64,000 nucleotides of DNA, from positions 186,001-250,000 of the forward strand of contig NZ_FOIP01000002.1 in the NCBI RefSeq assembly GCF_900105215.1, in the 5' to 3' direction. This document shows, piece after piece, positions 35,486 to 45,116 of the stretch. The notes below the pieces were generated by a model. That model did no database searches. It saw only the letters and a program-made list of their open reading frames with translations, and was not told the DNA's origin. The position numbers and the translations under genes are program-made. The stretch is from Lacrimispora sphenoides. Lineage in GTDB: Bacteria; Bacillota; Clostridia; Lachnospirales; Lachnospiraceae. Each line of letters starts with the position of its first letter. The stretch's first letter is position 1.

Positions 35486-37369
35486 ATGGAACATTTAAAG
35501 TTAGCTCAGGAAATCATCCTCTATTGTGGTGGAAAGGATAATATTACCCAGGCCTGGAACTGCATTACCAGGCTGCGTTTTCACTTAAAAGACAGGGAAA
35601 AAGCAGATGTGAAGGCCATACAGGCTTTAAACGGTGTTTTAGGAGCCCAATTTCAGGGGGATCAATTTCAGGTGATCATCGGTAATGAAGTATTAAAGGT
35701 ATTTGAAGGGGTAAAGAAAGAGCTGGGAGATCTTATTGTTACTTCGGAAGAAAAGACGAAGAAGGATAAAAAAAGGGAAAATCCGATCAACGTTCTGTTC
35801 GGTGTAATCTCAGGTATTTTCAATCCCATTTTACCTGCGATAACAGGAGCCGGAATTATAAAAGGGATCCTGGCCCTGCTGATATTTCTTAAAGTGCTGA
35901 ATCCGGAATCAAATAATTATTTTGTATTAGACATGATCTCCAATGCCACCTATTACTTCCTTCCATTTCTGGTTGCTTTTTCAGCGGGAAAGAAATTCGG
36001 AGTGAATGAACATCTGTCTGCGACTCTTGCCGGAATCATCATGTATCCTGCATTTGTGAATTTAAGCGGGCAGGGGATCAGTACGGTGAAATTCCTTTTT
36101 CTGAATATTCCCGTAATGGATTACAATTCCACGGTGATCCCAATTATTTTGGGTGTCCTGTTACTGAGCATCGTATACAAATTTATAGACCGCTTTATAC
36201 CGAGCTTTTTAAAACTGATCGTGACGCCAGTGGCTTCCCTTCTGATAACAGCCCCTGTGGTTCTTGTATTCATCGCACCACTGGGAAGTTATGTAGGCAA
36301 ATATGTGGCAGCCTTTTTCATCGCCTTATTTGGAGTAGCGGGTCCAGTGGCCGGCTTACTGATGGGAGGGCTTATGTCGGTCATCGTAATAACCGGCATG
36401 CATTATGCGTTTTTCCCGTCTACCTTTGATGGGCTGGGCGGTGTTGGCTACGATATCTTACTGCTTCCCATGAGTATTGTAAGTAATATGGGACAGTGTG
36501 GTGCTGTACTTGGAGCTGCTTTTAAAATAAAAGATAAAAAGATGAAATCCATTGCATTTTCCAGTGCGCTATCCGCATTGTTTGGCATTACGGAACCTGC
36601 AATATATGGGGTGAACTTAAAATATAAAAAGCCCTTCTATGCCGCATTGACAGGTGGAGCTGTGGGAGGAGCTATTTACGGAATCTTTCATGTTAAGGCT
36701 TATGCGTTCAGCATTCCGGGAATTACCGCTTTGCCTACTTATTTGAAAGAAGGGGAGTTAAACAACTTTATCTGGGCGTGTATCGGTGTTGCTGCTTCAT
36801 TTCTCACTGCTTTTATCATAACGCTGCTGCTTCCTATGGAAGGAAAGGAAAAGGTAGAGGGGAAGGAGAAAGAGGTTGATAAAATCTCCCAGGATTATGA
36901 AGGGCAGATGGTAAAAATACCGGTTGCTGCTCCCATGACTGGAAAAGCGGTAGGTCTAGATCAGGTTCCTGATAAGATGTTTGCGGAATGCATCCTTGGC
37001 AAAGGGATCGCAATCATACCGGATGAAGGGATAGTGAAAGCACCCTTTCAAGGACAGGTAAAAATGATAGCACCTACAAAGCATGCCATCGGTCTGATCT
37101 CTGACCGAGGGGTAAACGTAGTGATCCATATCGGGATAGATACGGTGAATCTCCAGGGAAAGGGCTTTGAAGTCCTCGTAAAAGAAGATCAGTGGGTAGA
37201 GAAGGGAGAGCCTTTGATGAAGGTGGATTTAGATTTCATCAGGGAGAACCATTTAAATCCCATCACTCCCATAATTGTAACAAATTCAGATGAATATGTG
37301 AATGTACTGGATATCCCTATGGATATGGCACAGGCGGGAACCAGTGAGGTCCTGATCGCATTCCAGTAA
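35486..37369 (+). CDS. PTS beta-glucoside-type EIIBCA permease
   Basis: From the ATG at 35486 (AAGGAG upstream; a TTG at 35480 is less likely) the protein has 627 residues in three fused domains. EIIB (1-80) has phospho-Cys26 in NCITRLRFHL. EIIC (~100-450) has about ten membrane segments, with GITEPAIYGVNLKYKKPF near its end. EIIA (~480-627) has the phospho-His in VVIHIGIDTVNLQGKGF. It imports and phosphorylates an aryl-beta-glucoside or cellobiose-like sugar at C6. It lies between its antiterminator and the 6-phospho-beta-glucosidase gene. Confidence 0.94.
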   Translation: MEHLKLAQEIILYCGGKDNITQAWNCITRLRFHLKDREKADVKAIQALNGVLGAQFQGDQFQVIIGNEVLKVFEGVKKELGDLIVTSEEKTKKDKKRENPINVLFGVISGIFNPILPAITGAGIIKGILALLIFLKVLNPESNNYFVLDMISNATYYFLPFLVAFSAGKKFGVNEHLSATLAGIIMYPAFVNLSGQGISTVKFLFLNIPVMDYNSTVIPIILGVLLLSIVYKFIDRFIPSFLKLIVTPVASLLITAPVVLVFIAPLGSYVGKYVAAFFIALFGVAGPVAGLLMGGLMSVIVITGMHYAFFPSTFDGLGGVGYDILLLPMSIVSNMGQCGAVLGAAFKIKDKKMKSIAFSSALSALFGITEPAIYGVNLKYKKPFYAALTGGAVGGAIYGIFHVKAYAFSIPGITALPTYLKEGELNNFIWACIGVAASFLTAFIITLLLPMEGKEKVEGKEKEVDKISQDYEGQMVKIPVAAPMTGKAVGLDQVPDKMFAECILGKGIAIIPDEGIVKAPFQGQVKMIAPTKHAIGLISDRGVNVVIHIGIDTVNLQGKGFEVLVKEDQWVEKGEPLMKVDLDFIRENHLNPITPIIVTNSDEYVNVLDIPMDMAQAGTSEVLIAFQ

Positions 37370-38899
<1,530 letters not shown>

Positions 38900-38928
38900 G
38901 ATCAAGGAGAGTATCAGGCTATCATAAA

Positions 38929-38972
38929 ATAGAAAGAATGGCACAGCGCAAAGGCTGTGCCATTCTTTCTAT
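38929..38972. terminator. Bidirectional terminator between GH1 and PPOX genes
   Basis: A perfect 19-bp stem (38929-38947 with 38954-38972) with a 6-base loop and A/T flanks on both sides; the genes on both sides converge on it. Confidence 0.93.
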
Positions 38973-38988
38973 ATATTTATGCTCATGA

Positions 38989-39411
38989 TCAATCAGCTAA
39001 ATCATATGTTTCCTTGTTCTCAAAATCTAAGGTGACATCGGCTGATTCAAAGGAAATTTCATAGAGAACTAAGTAATCTCCAGCTTGTTCTATCATATCT
39101 CCGTAGCCTGGGATTTTTTTTATAAAAAGTTCCGCTACGTCAAATATCGTTCTGTTGCTTTTTTTAGCCATGCCTTTCGCTTTAATATGCTCATTGCCTA
39201 CGTGGGGAATGGTTGTAAATGCTACCTTATTATTGCCTTCCAATTCCTTTACTTTCTCATTATCTCCAAAAGTGGTGAAGAGCAACACTTTGGCGGCTTC
39301 GTCAAAGCAGAAATTTACTATCCTCACACTGGGGTGGCCATCAGTACAAGTAGCCAAAGCAATTTCGGTTTGAGTGTTGATCATTCGGGTGAATTCTTGT
39401 TTTGCGTTCAT
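38989..39411 (-). CDS. Pyridoxamine 5'-phosphate oxidase-family protein
   Basis: The 140-residue split-barrel flavin-binding protein has the segments IALATCTDGHPSVRIVNF and KVLLFTTFGDNEKVKELEGNNKVAFTTIP, which form the FMN-binding half-barrel. Members of this size bind FMN or F420-like cofactors and have diverse or unknown functions, so true PdxH activity is unlikely. AAGGAG precedes the ATG. It diverges from the WYL regulator at 39509, which probably controls it. Confidence 0.85.
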   Translation of the reverse strand: MNAKQEFTRMINTQTEIALATCTDGHPSVRIVNFCFDEAAKVLLFTTFGDNEKVKELEGNNKVAFTTIPHVGNEHIKAKGMAKKSNRTIFDVAELFIKKIPGYGDMIEQAGDYLVLYEISFESADVTLDFENKETYDLAD

Positions 39412-39451
39412 AATTAATTCTCCTTTGCTTTATTTATTGCTATGTTTGCAG

Positions 39452-39484
39452 TATAATGTATAATGGTTTCATTTTGTGAAACCA
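39452..39484 (+). promoter_or_regulatory. Promoter boxes and inverted repeat upstream of the WYL gene
   Basis: Two TATAAT boxes (39452-39457, 39459-39464) run into a perfect 8-bp inverted repeat TGGTTTCA-TTTTG-TGAAACCA (39464-39484), 25 bases before the start at 39509. It is a likely autoregulatory operator in the 97-base divergent gap. Confidence 0.65.
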
Positions 39485-39508
39485 TTTAATCAGAAAGAGG
39501 AAAAATCC

Positions 39509-40450
39509 ATGAAAAAATCAGAACGGCTGAATGATATGATGATTTACTTAAACGATAAAAAGTTTTTCAGTCTTAAAAGCATAATGGATAGATATTCTAT
39601 TTCCAAAAGTACAGCACTTCGGGATATTCAGTCCTTAGAAGAAATCGGCATGCCGATTTACTCTAAGTCTGGGCGGAACGGATATTATGGTATACTTCCC
39701 AATCGGTTATTATCCCCAATTGTTTTTACGATTGACGAGGTCAATGCGTTGTATTTTGCCATGCAGACGCTTAACGCTTATCAATCGACGCCTTTTCACT
39801 TGAACGTCCAAAAGCTAAAGCAAAAATTTGAAGGGTGTATATCAGAAGAACGAATAAAAAAACTACGAAAAATGGAATTGATTTTTAGCTTAGGCAGTTA
39901 TAAAAGCAAGAATGAATGTAACCGCTTGCAAGATATTCTGCAAATGGCGGTTGATGAAAACCCGTGTGAAGTTCTCTATACAAAGGGAGAACTGGAGAAG
40001 CAGTATTATGTTCAGTTCTTTGATATTACCTCTGCCTATGGACAGTGGTATGCAACGGCGTACAATTTCCAAACGAAAAAGCCGCAAGTATTCCGCTGCG
40101 ATAAAATTCATTTTGTACAGCCTAGCGATAAATATACAGCAAAGACGCTTTCTGAATTACTTATTTCCCCAGAAGAAATGTTTCGGGATCATGATTCCAT
40201 TGACTTTGAGGTTGGTGTTACGGCCAAAGGCGTGGATATATTCTATAAAGAGCATTATCCATCAATGGAGCTGTATCAGGAAAATGGGAAATATTATGTA
40301 AGAGGTTTTTATAACAAAGGAGAAGAACCGTTTATCGCCGATTATTTCACGATTTACGGTGAAAGGATTATCTCGATCAGTCCAGCCAGCTTGAAAAACC
40401 TAATTATTGATCGGATAGATACAATAAAAAATCATTTTATTTCAATATGA
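39509..40450 (+). CDS. HTH/WYL-domain transcriptional regulator (YafY/DeoR-like)
   Basis: From the ATG at 39509 (GAGG upstream) the protein has 313 residues. The N-terminal winged helix reads RLNDMMIYLNDKKFFSLKSIMDRYSISKSTALRDIQSLEEIG, followed by the wing GYYGI. A WYL-type ligand domain follows (~130-240; the WYL core is replaced by QWYATAYNFQ), then the C-terminal WCX-like part. The start at 39476 would lie inside the inverted repeat, so it is less likely. It probably represses the divergent PPOX gene and itself. Confidence 0.85.
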   Translation: MKKSERLNDMMIYLNDKKFFSLKSIMDRYSISKSTALRDIQSLEEIGMPIYSKSGRNGYYGILPNRLLSPIVFTIDEVNALYFAMQTLNAYQSTPFHLNVQKLKQKFEGCISEERIKKLRKMELIFSLGSYKSKNECNRLQDILQMAVDENPCEVLYTKGELEKQYYVQFFDITSAYGQWYATAYNFQTKKPQVFRCDKIHFVQPSDKYTAKTLSELLISPEEMFRDHDSIDFEVGVTAKGVDIFYKEHYPSMELYQENGKYYVRGFYNKGEEPFIADYFTIYGERIISISPASLKNLIIDRIDTIKNHFISI

Positions 40451-40464
40451 CGGTTAAACAAAGT

Positions 40465-40503
40465 AAAACAAGGTATCGGGCGAGACGGTCGATACCTTGT
40501 TTT
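40465..40503 (+). terminator. Terminator of the WYL gene
   Basis: AAAACAAGGTATCG pairs with CGATACCTTGTTTT, with a 10-base loop and a following T run. Confidence 0.9.
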
Positions 40504-40576
40504 TGACTTCTTATATGGTGGTGTACACTTAAATAAGCCCTTTTATTTCTTTAAATAACAAATTACTTTATCGAAT

Positions 40577-40666
40577 AATGTAATATAATTACATTTAAAA
40601 CTAATTTATTTGATATATTGTAAAATGATTACATACATGCTATAATACTAAATATAAGCGCTTATA
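40577..40666 (+). promoter_or_regulatory. Promoter with tandem RpiR-like operators and a third dyad, MurNAc-type operon
   Basis: A sigma-A promoter (TTGTAA 40618-40623, 17 bases, TATAAT 40641-40646) drives the PTS operon. Site 1, TGTAATATAATTACA at 40579-40593, sits in a perfect 19-bp dyad. Site 2, TGTAAAATGATTACA at 40619-40633, overlaps the -35; the two are exactly 40 bp apart. Both fit the TGTAAT-N3-ATTACA form known for RpiR-family repressors such as HexR. TATAAGCGCTTATA (40653-40666), a perfect 14-bp dyad of cre-like form, covers the start site. Confidence 0.72.
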
Positions 40667-40729
40667 CTATAAAAAACCATACACATTGCCTATGGAGTGA
40701 AGGCATGAGGCAGGAAAAGGAGGTAAAAC

Positions 40730-41518
40730 ATGCAGGGAGTTTCTTTGCTGGTTATTATTGGATTGATTCTGTATACCGTGATTGCTGTGGTTGATCAGAT
40801 TTCCATTCAATGCGGATTGTATACCCCGTTGTTTGCGGCTGTGATTACCGGGGCATTATTGGGGGATTTGCCAACAGGTCTGGTAGTTGGTGCGACATTG
40901 CAGCTTATGACATTGGGAGTTGCTACTTATGGAGGTGCTACGGTTCCGGATTATTTGTCAGGAGCGATTATGGGTACCGCTTATGCAATTATTTCCGGAC
41001 AGGGAGCAGAATACGGAATCGGTCTTGCTATTCCCATCGGATTGCTGTTGACTCAGATGGATATTCTGGGTAGGATGACCAACTCATTCTTACAGCATTA
41101 CGCAGATCGCTGCGCGGAAAAGGCGGATTATAAAGGAGTGGAGCGGGCAAATTTACTGGGATTGCTGCCCTGGGTCCTTTCCAGAGTTATTCCGGTCGCA
41201 TTGGGACTGATTTTTGGAGAGGCAGTGGTAACTGGAGTTAATGCCATTATCCCGGCCTGGTTTATGACAGGACTTAAAACTGCAGGCGCCATTCTTCCTG
41301 CAATGGGTATGGCAATACTTATGCGCTATCTGCCCATTAAAAAATACTATCCATATTTTATCATCGGATTCGTGCTGATTGCCTTTGGAGGCGCTACTTT
41401 TACCGTTATGGCGGCCGCATTGATCGGCTTGGCACTGGCTGCTCTTCATCTTACAAGAGTTAGAGAACGGGTGGCAGTACAGACTTTGGATGATGAGGAG
41501 GTAGAAATCGATGGCTGA
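40730..41518 (+). CDS. PTS mannose-family EIIC
   Basis: The 262-residue membrane subunit of a mannose/sorbose-family phosphotransferase has about eight hydrophobic segments and the family stretch ALLGDLPTGLVVGATLQLMTLGV followed by GGATVPDYLSGAIMGTAYAI. It forms the transport channel with EIID, whose start overlaps its end by 8 bases. Linked to MurQ, it probably carries MurNAc or a MurNAc-containing muropeptide. Confidence 0.93.
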   Translation: MQGVSLLVIIGLILYTVIAVVDQISIQCGLYTPLFAAVITGALLGDLPTGLVVGATLQLMTLGVATYGGATVPDYLSGAIMGTAYAIISGQGAEYGIGLAIPIGLLLTQMDILGRMTNSFLQHYADRCAEKADYKGVERANLLGLLPWVLSRVIPVALGLIFGEAVVTGVNAIIPAWFMTGLKTAGAILPAMGMAILMRYLPIKKYYPYFIIGFVLIAFGGATFTVMAAALIGLALAALHLTRVRERVAVQTLDDEEVEIDG

Positions 41519-42350
41519 CAAAAACCAGACAGGAAGCGTGAAATTGGAAAAAAGCGACATCAATAAAGTATATCTGCGCAATTTGTTTACTTTACAGTTT
41601 GGATGGAATTATGAAAAGATGCAGGGACTTGGATATGCCTATGTCATCATGCCGGTTTTAAAGCGGCTGTACTCAAAAGATCCCGAGAAGATGAAACGCG
41701 CACTGAAGATGCACCTGGGATATTTTAACACCACTCCGGCAATGTCTCATCTGATCATCGGTGCCGATATGGCACTGGAGGAAGAACTGGGAATTGAGGC
41801 GGAAGAGGCTATTACTGGTTTAAAGACCGGACTTATGGGACCGTTTGCAGGAGTCGGTGATACGTTGTTCATCGCCATATACCGGGCCATCGTGTTCTCC
41901 ATTGCATCTTATATAGCTATGCAGGGGAATCCCGTTGGACTTATCATACCTCTCATTGCATGTGCCGGGGTATTATGGATTAGGTATAAATTTACCTGCA
42001 TTGGCTATCAGTCAGGACGAAAAATGGCAACCGGGTTTGCGGATAAAATTTCTCCTATTACAGAGGCGGCCAGCATCCTTGGTCTGACTGTGGTAGGGGC
42101 ATTGATCCCTTCTGTAATCAAGTACCGTACGGATCTGCAGTTTACCATGGGAGAAGTAACCTTTGCACTTCAGGATATGCTGGATAAAATCATGCCCTCC
42201 CTGCTTCCTCTTGGTATCGTAGTATTTTCATACTGGTTACTTGGAAAGAAAAAGGTGAACTCTACAAAATTAATTTTTATTCTCATTGGTTTAGGCATGA
42301 TACTTGGTAATCTGCAATCCATGCTGACCTATGTGGCTGGTTTATTTTAG
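41511..42350 (+). CDS. PTS mannose-family EIID
   Basis: The 279-residue protein carries the EIID signature: YLRNLFTLQFGWNYEKMQGLGYAYVIMPVL, then HLGYFNTTPAMSHLIIGADMALEEELG and GLMGPFAGVGDTLFIAIYRAI. EIID occurs only in mannose-family PTS, which fixes the family of the whole system. A single C-terminal membrane region (LLGKKKVNS...LIFILIGLGMILGNLQSML) is visible. Confidence 0.95.
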   Translation: MADKNQTGSVKLEKSDINKVYLRNLFTLQFGWNYEKMQGLGYAYVIMPVLKRLYSKDPEKMKRALKMHLGYFNTTPAMSHLIIGADMALEEELGIEAEEAITGLKTGLMGPFAGVGDTLFIAIYRAIVFSIASYIAMQGNPVGLIIPLIACAGVLWIRYKFTCIGYQSGRKMATGFADKISPITEAASILGLTVVGALIPSVIKYRTDLQFTMGEVTFALQDMLDKIMPSLLPLGIVVFSYWLLGKKKVNSTKLIFILIGLGMILGNLQSMLTYVAGLF

Positions 42351-42386
42351 AAAAATGGAAGTTGAAACAGGAAAGGAAATAGTGGT

Positions 42387-42812
42387 ATGATTGGAATCAT
42401 AGTAACTGGTCATGGTGAATTTGCCTCTGGTTTAACCAGCGGGTTAAAGCTGCTGGCTGGAGAGACGGAATATTATGAAGCTGTTGATTTTAAAGCGGAG
42501 GATTCCACGGAACTTCTGACAGAAAAGTTAAAGGAAGCAATCCAGAGGCTTAAGGACTGTGAATCGGTTGCAGTGCTTGCGGATCTGACGGGAGGCTCTC
42601 CCTTTAATATGGCTTCCAGACTGAAAATGTCCGGTATCCATGAAAATATGGAGGTAGTCGGAGGCATCAATCTTCCTCTGGTCCTTCATGCCTACATGTC
42701 CAGGGGTATGATTTCGGATATCCGAGAGCTTTTGGATGCCTCCATGGAAATGGGAAAACAGCATATGATGTATTTTCATACATCGGATGATGCATGTGAA
42801 CTGGAAGAATAG
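42387..42812 (+). CDS. PTS mannose-family EIIA
   Basis: The 141-residue soluble phosphocarrier has phospho-acceptor His9 in MIGIIVTGHGEFASGL and the conserved ADLTGGSPFNMASRL. It takes phosphate from HPr and passes it to His14 of the EIIB encoded 23 bases downstream. A separate gene for EIIA, as here, is common for this family. Confidence 0.94.
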   Translation: MIGIIVTGHGEFASGLTSGLKLLAGETEYYEAVDFKAEDSTELLTEKLKEAIQRLKDCESVAVLADLTGGSPFNMASRLKMSGIHENMEVVGGINLPLVLHAYMSRGMISDIRELLDASMEMGKQHMMYFHTSDDACELEE

Positions 42813-42835
42813 TGAAAAGATAAGGAGGAAGATCC

Positions 42836-43309
42836 ATGGCAATTGTGCATGCGAGAGTAGATGAGAGACTGATCCACGGTCAGGTGGCTATGGTTTGGAC
42901 AAATACCGTAGGAGCGTCTCGGATCATTGTGGTTAACGATGAAGCAGTAAAGGATGAACTAATCATTGCAGGCCTTAAGATGGCAAAACCGGCAGGAGTA
43001 AAGCTTTCCATCCTGTCTTTAAAACGGGCTGCTGAAAAATTTGCAGAAAAGGCCTACGAAGAGGATAAGGTATTTCTTATAACAAAGAATGTGACGGATA
43101 TGGCAACGCTGATTCGTTCTGATGTTCCGATCAAAGCTTTTAACGTGGGAAATGTGGCGAAAAGAGAAGGCAGCAGACCCATTAAAAAGTCAGTGAATTT
43201 GACGGAAGACGATGAAAAGGATATCCGGGAAATGATACAGCTGGGAGTGAGTGTAACGGCTCAGATGCTGCCCAATGAGTCGGACCAGTCGATATTAAAC
43301 ATGCTGTAA
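42836..43309 (+). CDS. PTS mannose-family EIIB
   Basis: The 157-residue protein has the family start RVDERLIHGQV with phospho-acceptor His14, and AKPAGVKLSILSLKRAAEKF further on. It phosphorylates the sugar during transport through EIIC/EIID. AAGGAGG lies upstream. Confidence 0.94.
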   Translation: MAIVHARVDERLIHGQVAMVWTNTVGASRIIVVNDEAVKDELIIAGLKMAKPAGVKLSILSLKRAAEKFAEKAYEEDKVFLITKNVTDMATLIRSDVPIKAFNVGNVAKREGSRPIKKSVNLTEDDEKDIREMIQLGVSVTAQMLPNESDQSILNML

Positions 43310-43336
43310 AACAAATCGGATGCAGGAGGAGGCGGA

Positions 43337-44191
43337 ATGGAATCAGTACGGTTAAAGATAAGAGAACAATACAATGAAATGAGTAAGGCAGAGAAGAAAC
43401 TCTCAGATTTTGTATTGTCAGATACCAAAAACTGTCTTGGGATGACGGCAGTGGATATTGCAGGAAAAAGCGGGGTATCCTCCGCCTCTGTGATCCGTTA
43501 TGTTCAAAAACTAGGTTTTGATGGGTTGGAAGGTTTTAAGCTGGCACTTGCTGCAACTGATGCCCAAAATGATAAGGAAGATATGGTAGACCCCATTATT
43601 TCCAAAGAAGATGATTTAGATACGCTGTGCCGGAAAATGGATGCCCTGGTGGGTGCGGCATTTCAGGATTTTTTCTATCAGCTGAATAAAGATGCATTAA
43701 AAAAAGCTATCAACAAAATTAAGAAAGCCCGACGCATTTATCTGGTGGGGATCGGAAGTTCCTCGTTGCCTGCTTATGATCTGTTCCATAAACTGAAGCG
43801 GGCCGACCTCAATGCAAATTTTTACCAGGACATCAATATGATGGTGGAGTTTTTCAACTACATTGATAAACGGGATGTGGTGATCGCATTTTCCTACAGC
43901 GGGCAGTCCCAGGAAGTCCTTTATGCCTGCGGGATTGCAGAAAAACAGGGAGCATCGATCATAGCGGTCACCCGCAGAAGAGATTCTCCCCTTCAGGATC
44001 TTGCAGATATATGCCTCCATGTGCCGGACAACGAAAAGGTCATGAGGATCGGTGCATTTACCTCTCTTCATACCTCCATCATGATGGCGGATCTTCTGTA
44101 TATGGGAGTGATCCAGGATAATTTAGAGCATTATGAGGTGGAGCTGATCAAAACCAGAAAGATGGTAGCAGGGCTGAAAATAAAAAAATAG
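43337..44191 (+). CDS. RpiR/MurR-family transcriptional regulator
   Basis: The 284-residue regulator has an N-terminal RpiR helix-turn-helix (SKAEKKLSDFVLSD, then AGKSGVSSASVIRYVQKLGFDGLEGFK) and a C-terminal SIS domain (RIYLVGIGSSSLPAYDLFHKL...FSYSGQSQEVLYA) that binds phosphosugars. Embedded between PTS and MurQ genes, it resembles MurR, whose ligand is MurNAc-6-phosphate. It probably binds the paired operators at 40579 and 40619. AGGAGG lies upstream. Confidence 0.92.
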   Translation: MESVRLKIREQYNEMSKAEKKLSDFVLSDTKNCLGMTAVDIAGKSGVSSASVIRYVQKLGFDGLEGFKLALAATDAQNDKEDMVDPIISKEDDLDTLCRKMDALVGAAFQDFFYQLNKDALKKAINKIKKARRIYLVGIGSSSLPAYDLFHKLKRADLNANFYQDINMMVEFFNYIDKRDVVIAFSYSGQSQEVLYACGIAEKQGASIIAVTRRRDSPLQDLADICLHVPDNEKVMRIGAFTSLHTSIMMADLLYMGVIQDNLEHYEVELIKTRKMVAGLKIKK

Positions 44192-44200
44192 AGGAGTTTT

Positions 44201-45112
44201 ATGTGCAATATAGAAAAGCTTACAACGGAATCAATCAATGAATCCACCCTAAACATTGACAGGTTGGAATCATTGGAAATCGTTACATTAATAAATAATG
44301 AAGACAAAAAAGTGGCTGAAGCCATAGAAAAGGTGCTCCCCCAAATCGCGGAAGCAGTGGATGGGATTGTAGAGCGTTTCAAAAAAGGCGGACGGATCAT
44401 TTACTGCGGTGCAGGATCGTCCGGCCGTATGGGCACTCTGGATGCAGTGGAACTGACTCCCACTTACAGCGTATCCCCGACCCGGGCCTTTGGCCTTCTT
44501 GCTGGCGGTGATAAGGCCATGTATACAGCGGTGGAGGGGGCAGAAGATTCAGAAGAACTGGCAGTGGAGGACTTAAAACGGGTGAAGCTTACGGCCGATG
44601 ATTGTGTGATCGGCATTGCTGCCAGTGGAAGGACTCCTTACACAAAGGCGGCCCTGGAATTCGGAAAACAAACAGGTGCCTTTACCATTTCTGTCACCTG
44701 CAATCAGGACAGCGCCATGGCAAAGATCGCGGATATATCCATTGCTCCGGTAGTGGGACCAGAGGTAATCAACGGATCCACCAGGATGAAGGCAGGAACC
44801 GCTCAGAAAATGGTAGTTAATATGCTTTCCACCGGAGCCATGATAAGGCTTGGAAAGGTATACCGGAACTATATGGTTCATGTGCAGCCTACCAATGAAA
44901 AGCTTGTGAAGCGGGCGGTTAAGATGATCGTAGACTTAACTGGTGCGAAAGAGGAGCTGGCTCTCAAAGTGTTTTATGAGGCAGATAAGGATGTGGCCGC
45001 TGCCATTGTGATGATCGAATGTGGCTGCAGAAAAGAACAGGCAAGGGAAGCCCTTTTAGAATCCGGTGGTCAGGTGAGGAAAGCAATTGCAGCTATGAAA
45101 AATGGAGTTTAG
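44201..45112 (+). CDS. murQ: N-acetylmuramic acid 6-phosphate etherase
   Basis: The 303-residue SIS-fold etherase cleaves the lactyl ether of MurNAc-6-phosphate to GlcNAc-6-phosphate and D-lactate. The catalytic acid corresponds to Glu84 in GTLDAVELTPTYS. The family blocks YCGAGSSGRMG, LAGGDKAMYTAVEGAEDSEE and VVGPEVINGSTRMKAGTAQKMVVNMLSTGAM are complete. The length matches E. coli MurQ (298). It stands directly after the RpiR gene, with the stop of that gene 9 bases before. Confidence 0.96.
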   Translation: MCNIEKLTTESINESTLNIDRLESLEIVTLINNEDKKVAEAIEKVLPQIAEAVDGIVERFKKGGRIIYCGAGSSGRMGTLDAVELTPTYSVSPTRAFGLLAGGDKAMYTAVEGAEDSEELAVEDLKRVKLTADDCVIGIAASGRTPYTKAALEFGKQTGAFTISVTCNQDSAMAKIADISIAPVVGPEVINGSTRMKAGTAQKMVVNMLSTGAMIRLGKVYRNYMVHVQPTNEKLVKRAVKMIVDLTGAKEELALKVFYEADKDVAAAIVMIECGCRKEQAREALLESGGQVRKAIAAMKNGV

Positions 45113-45116
45113 TTAG

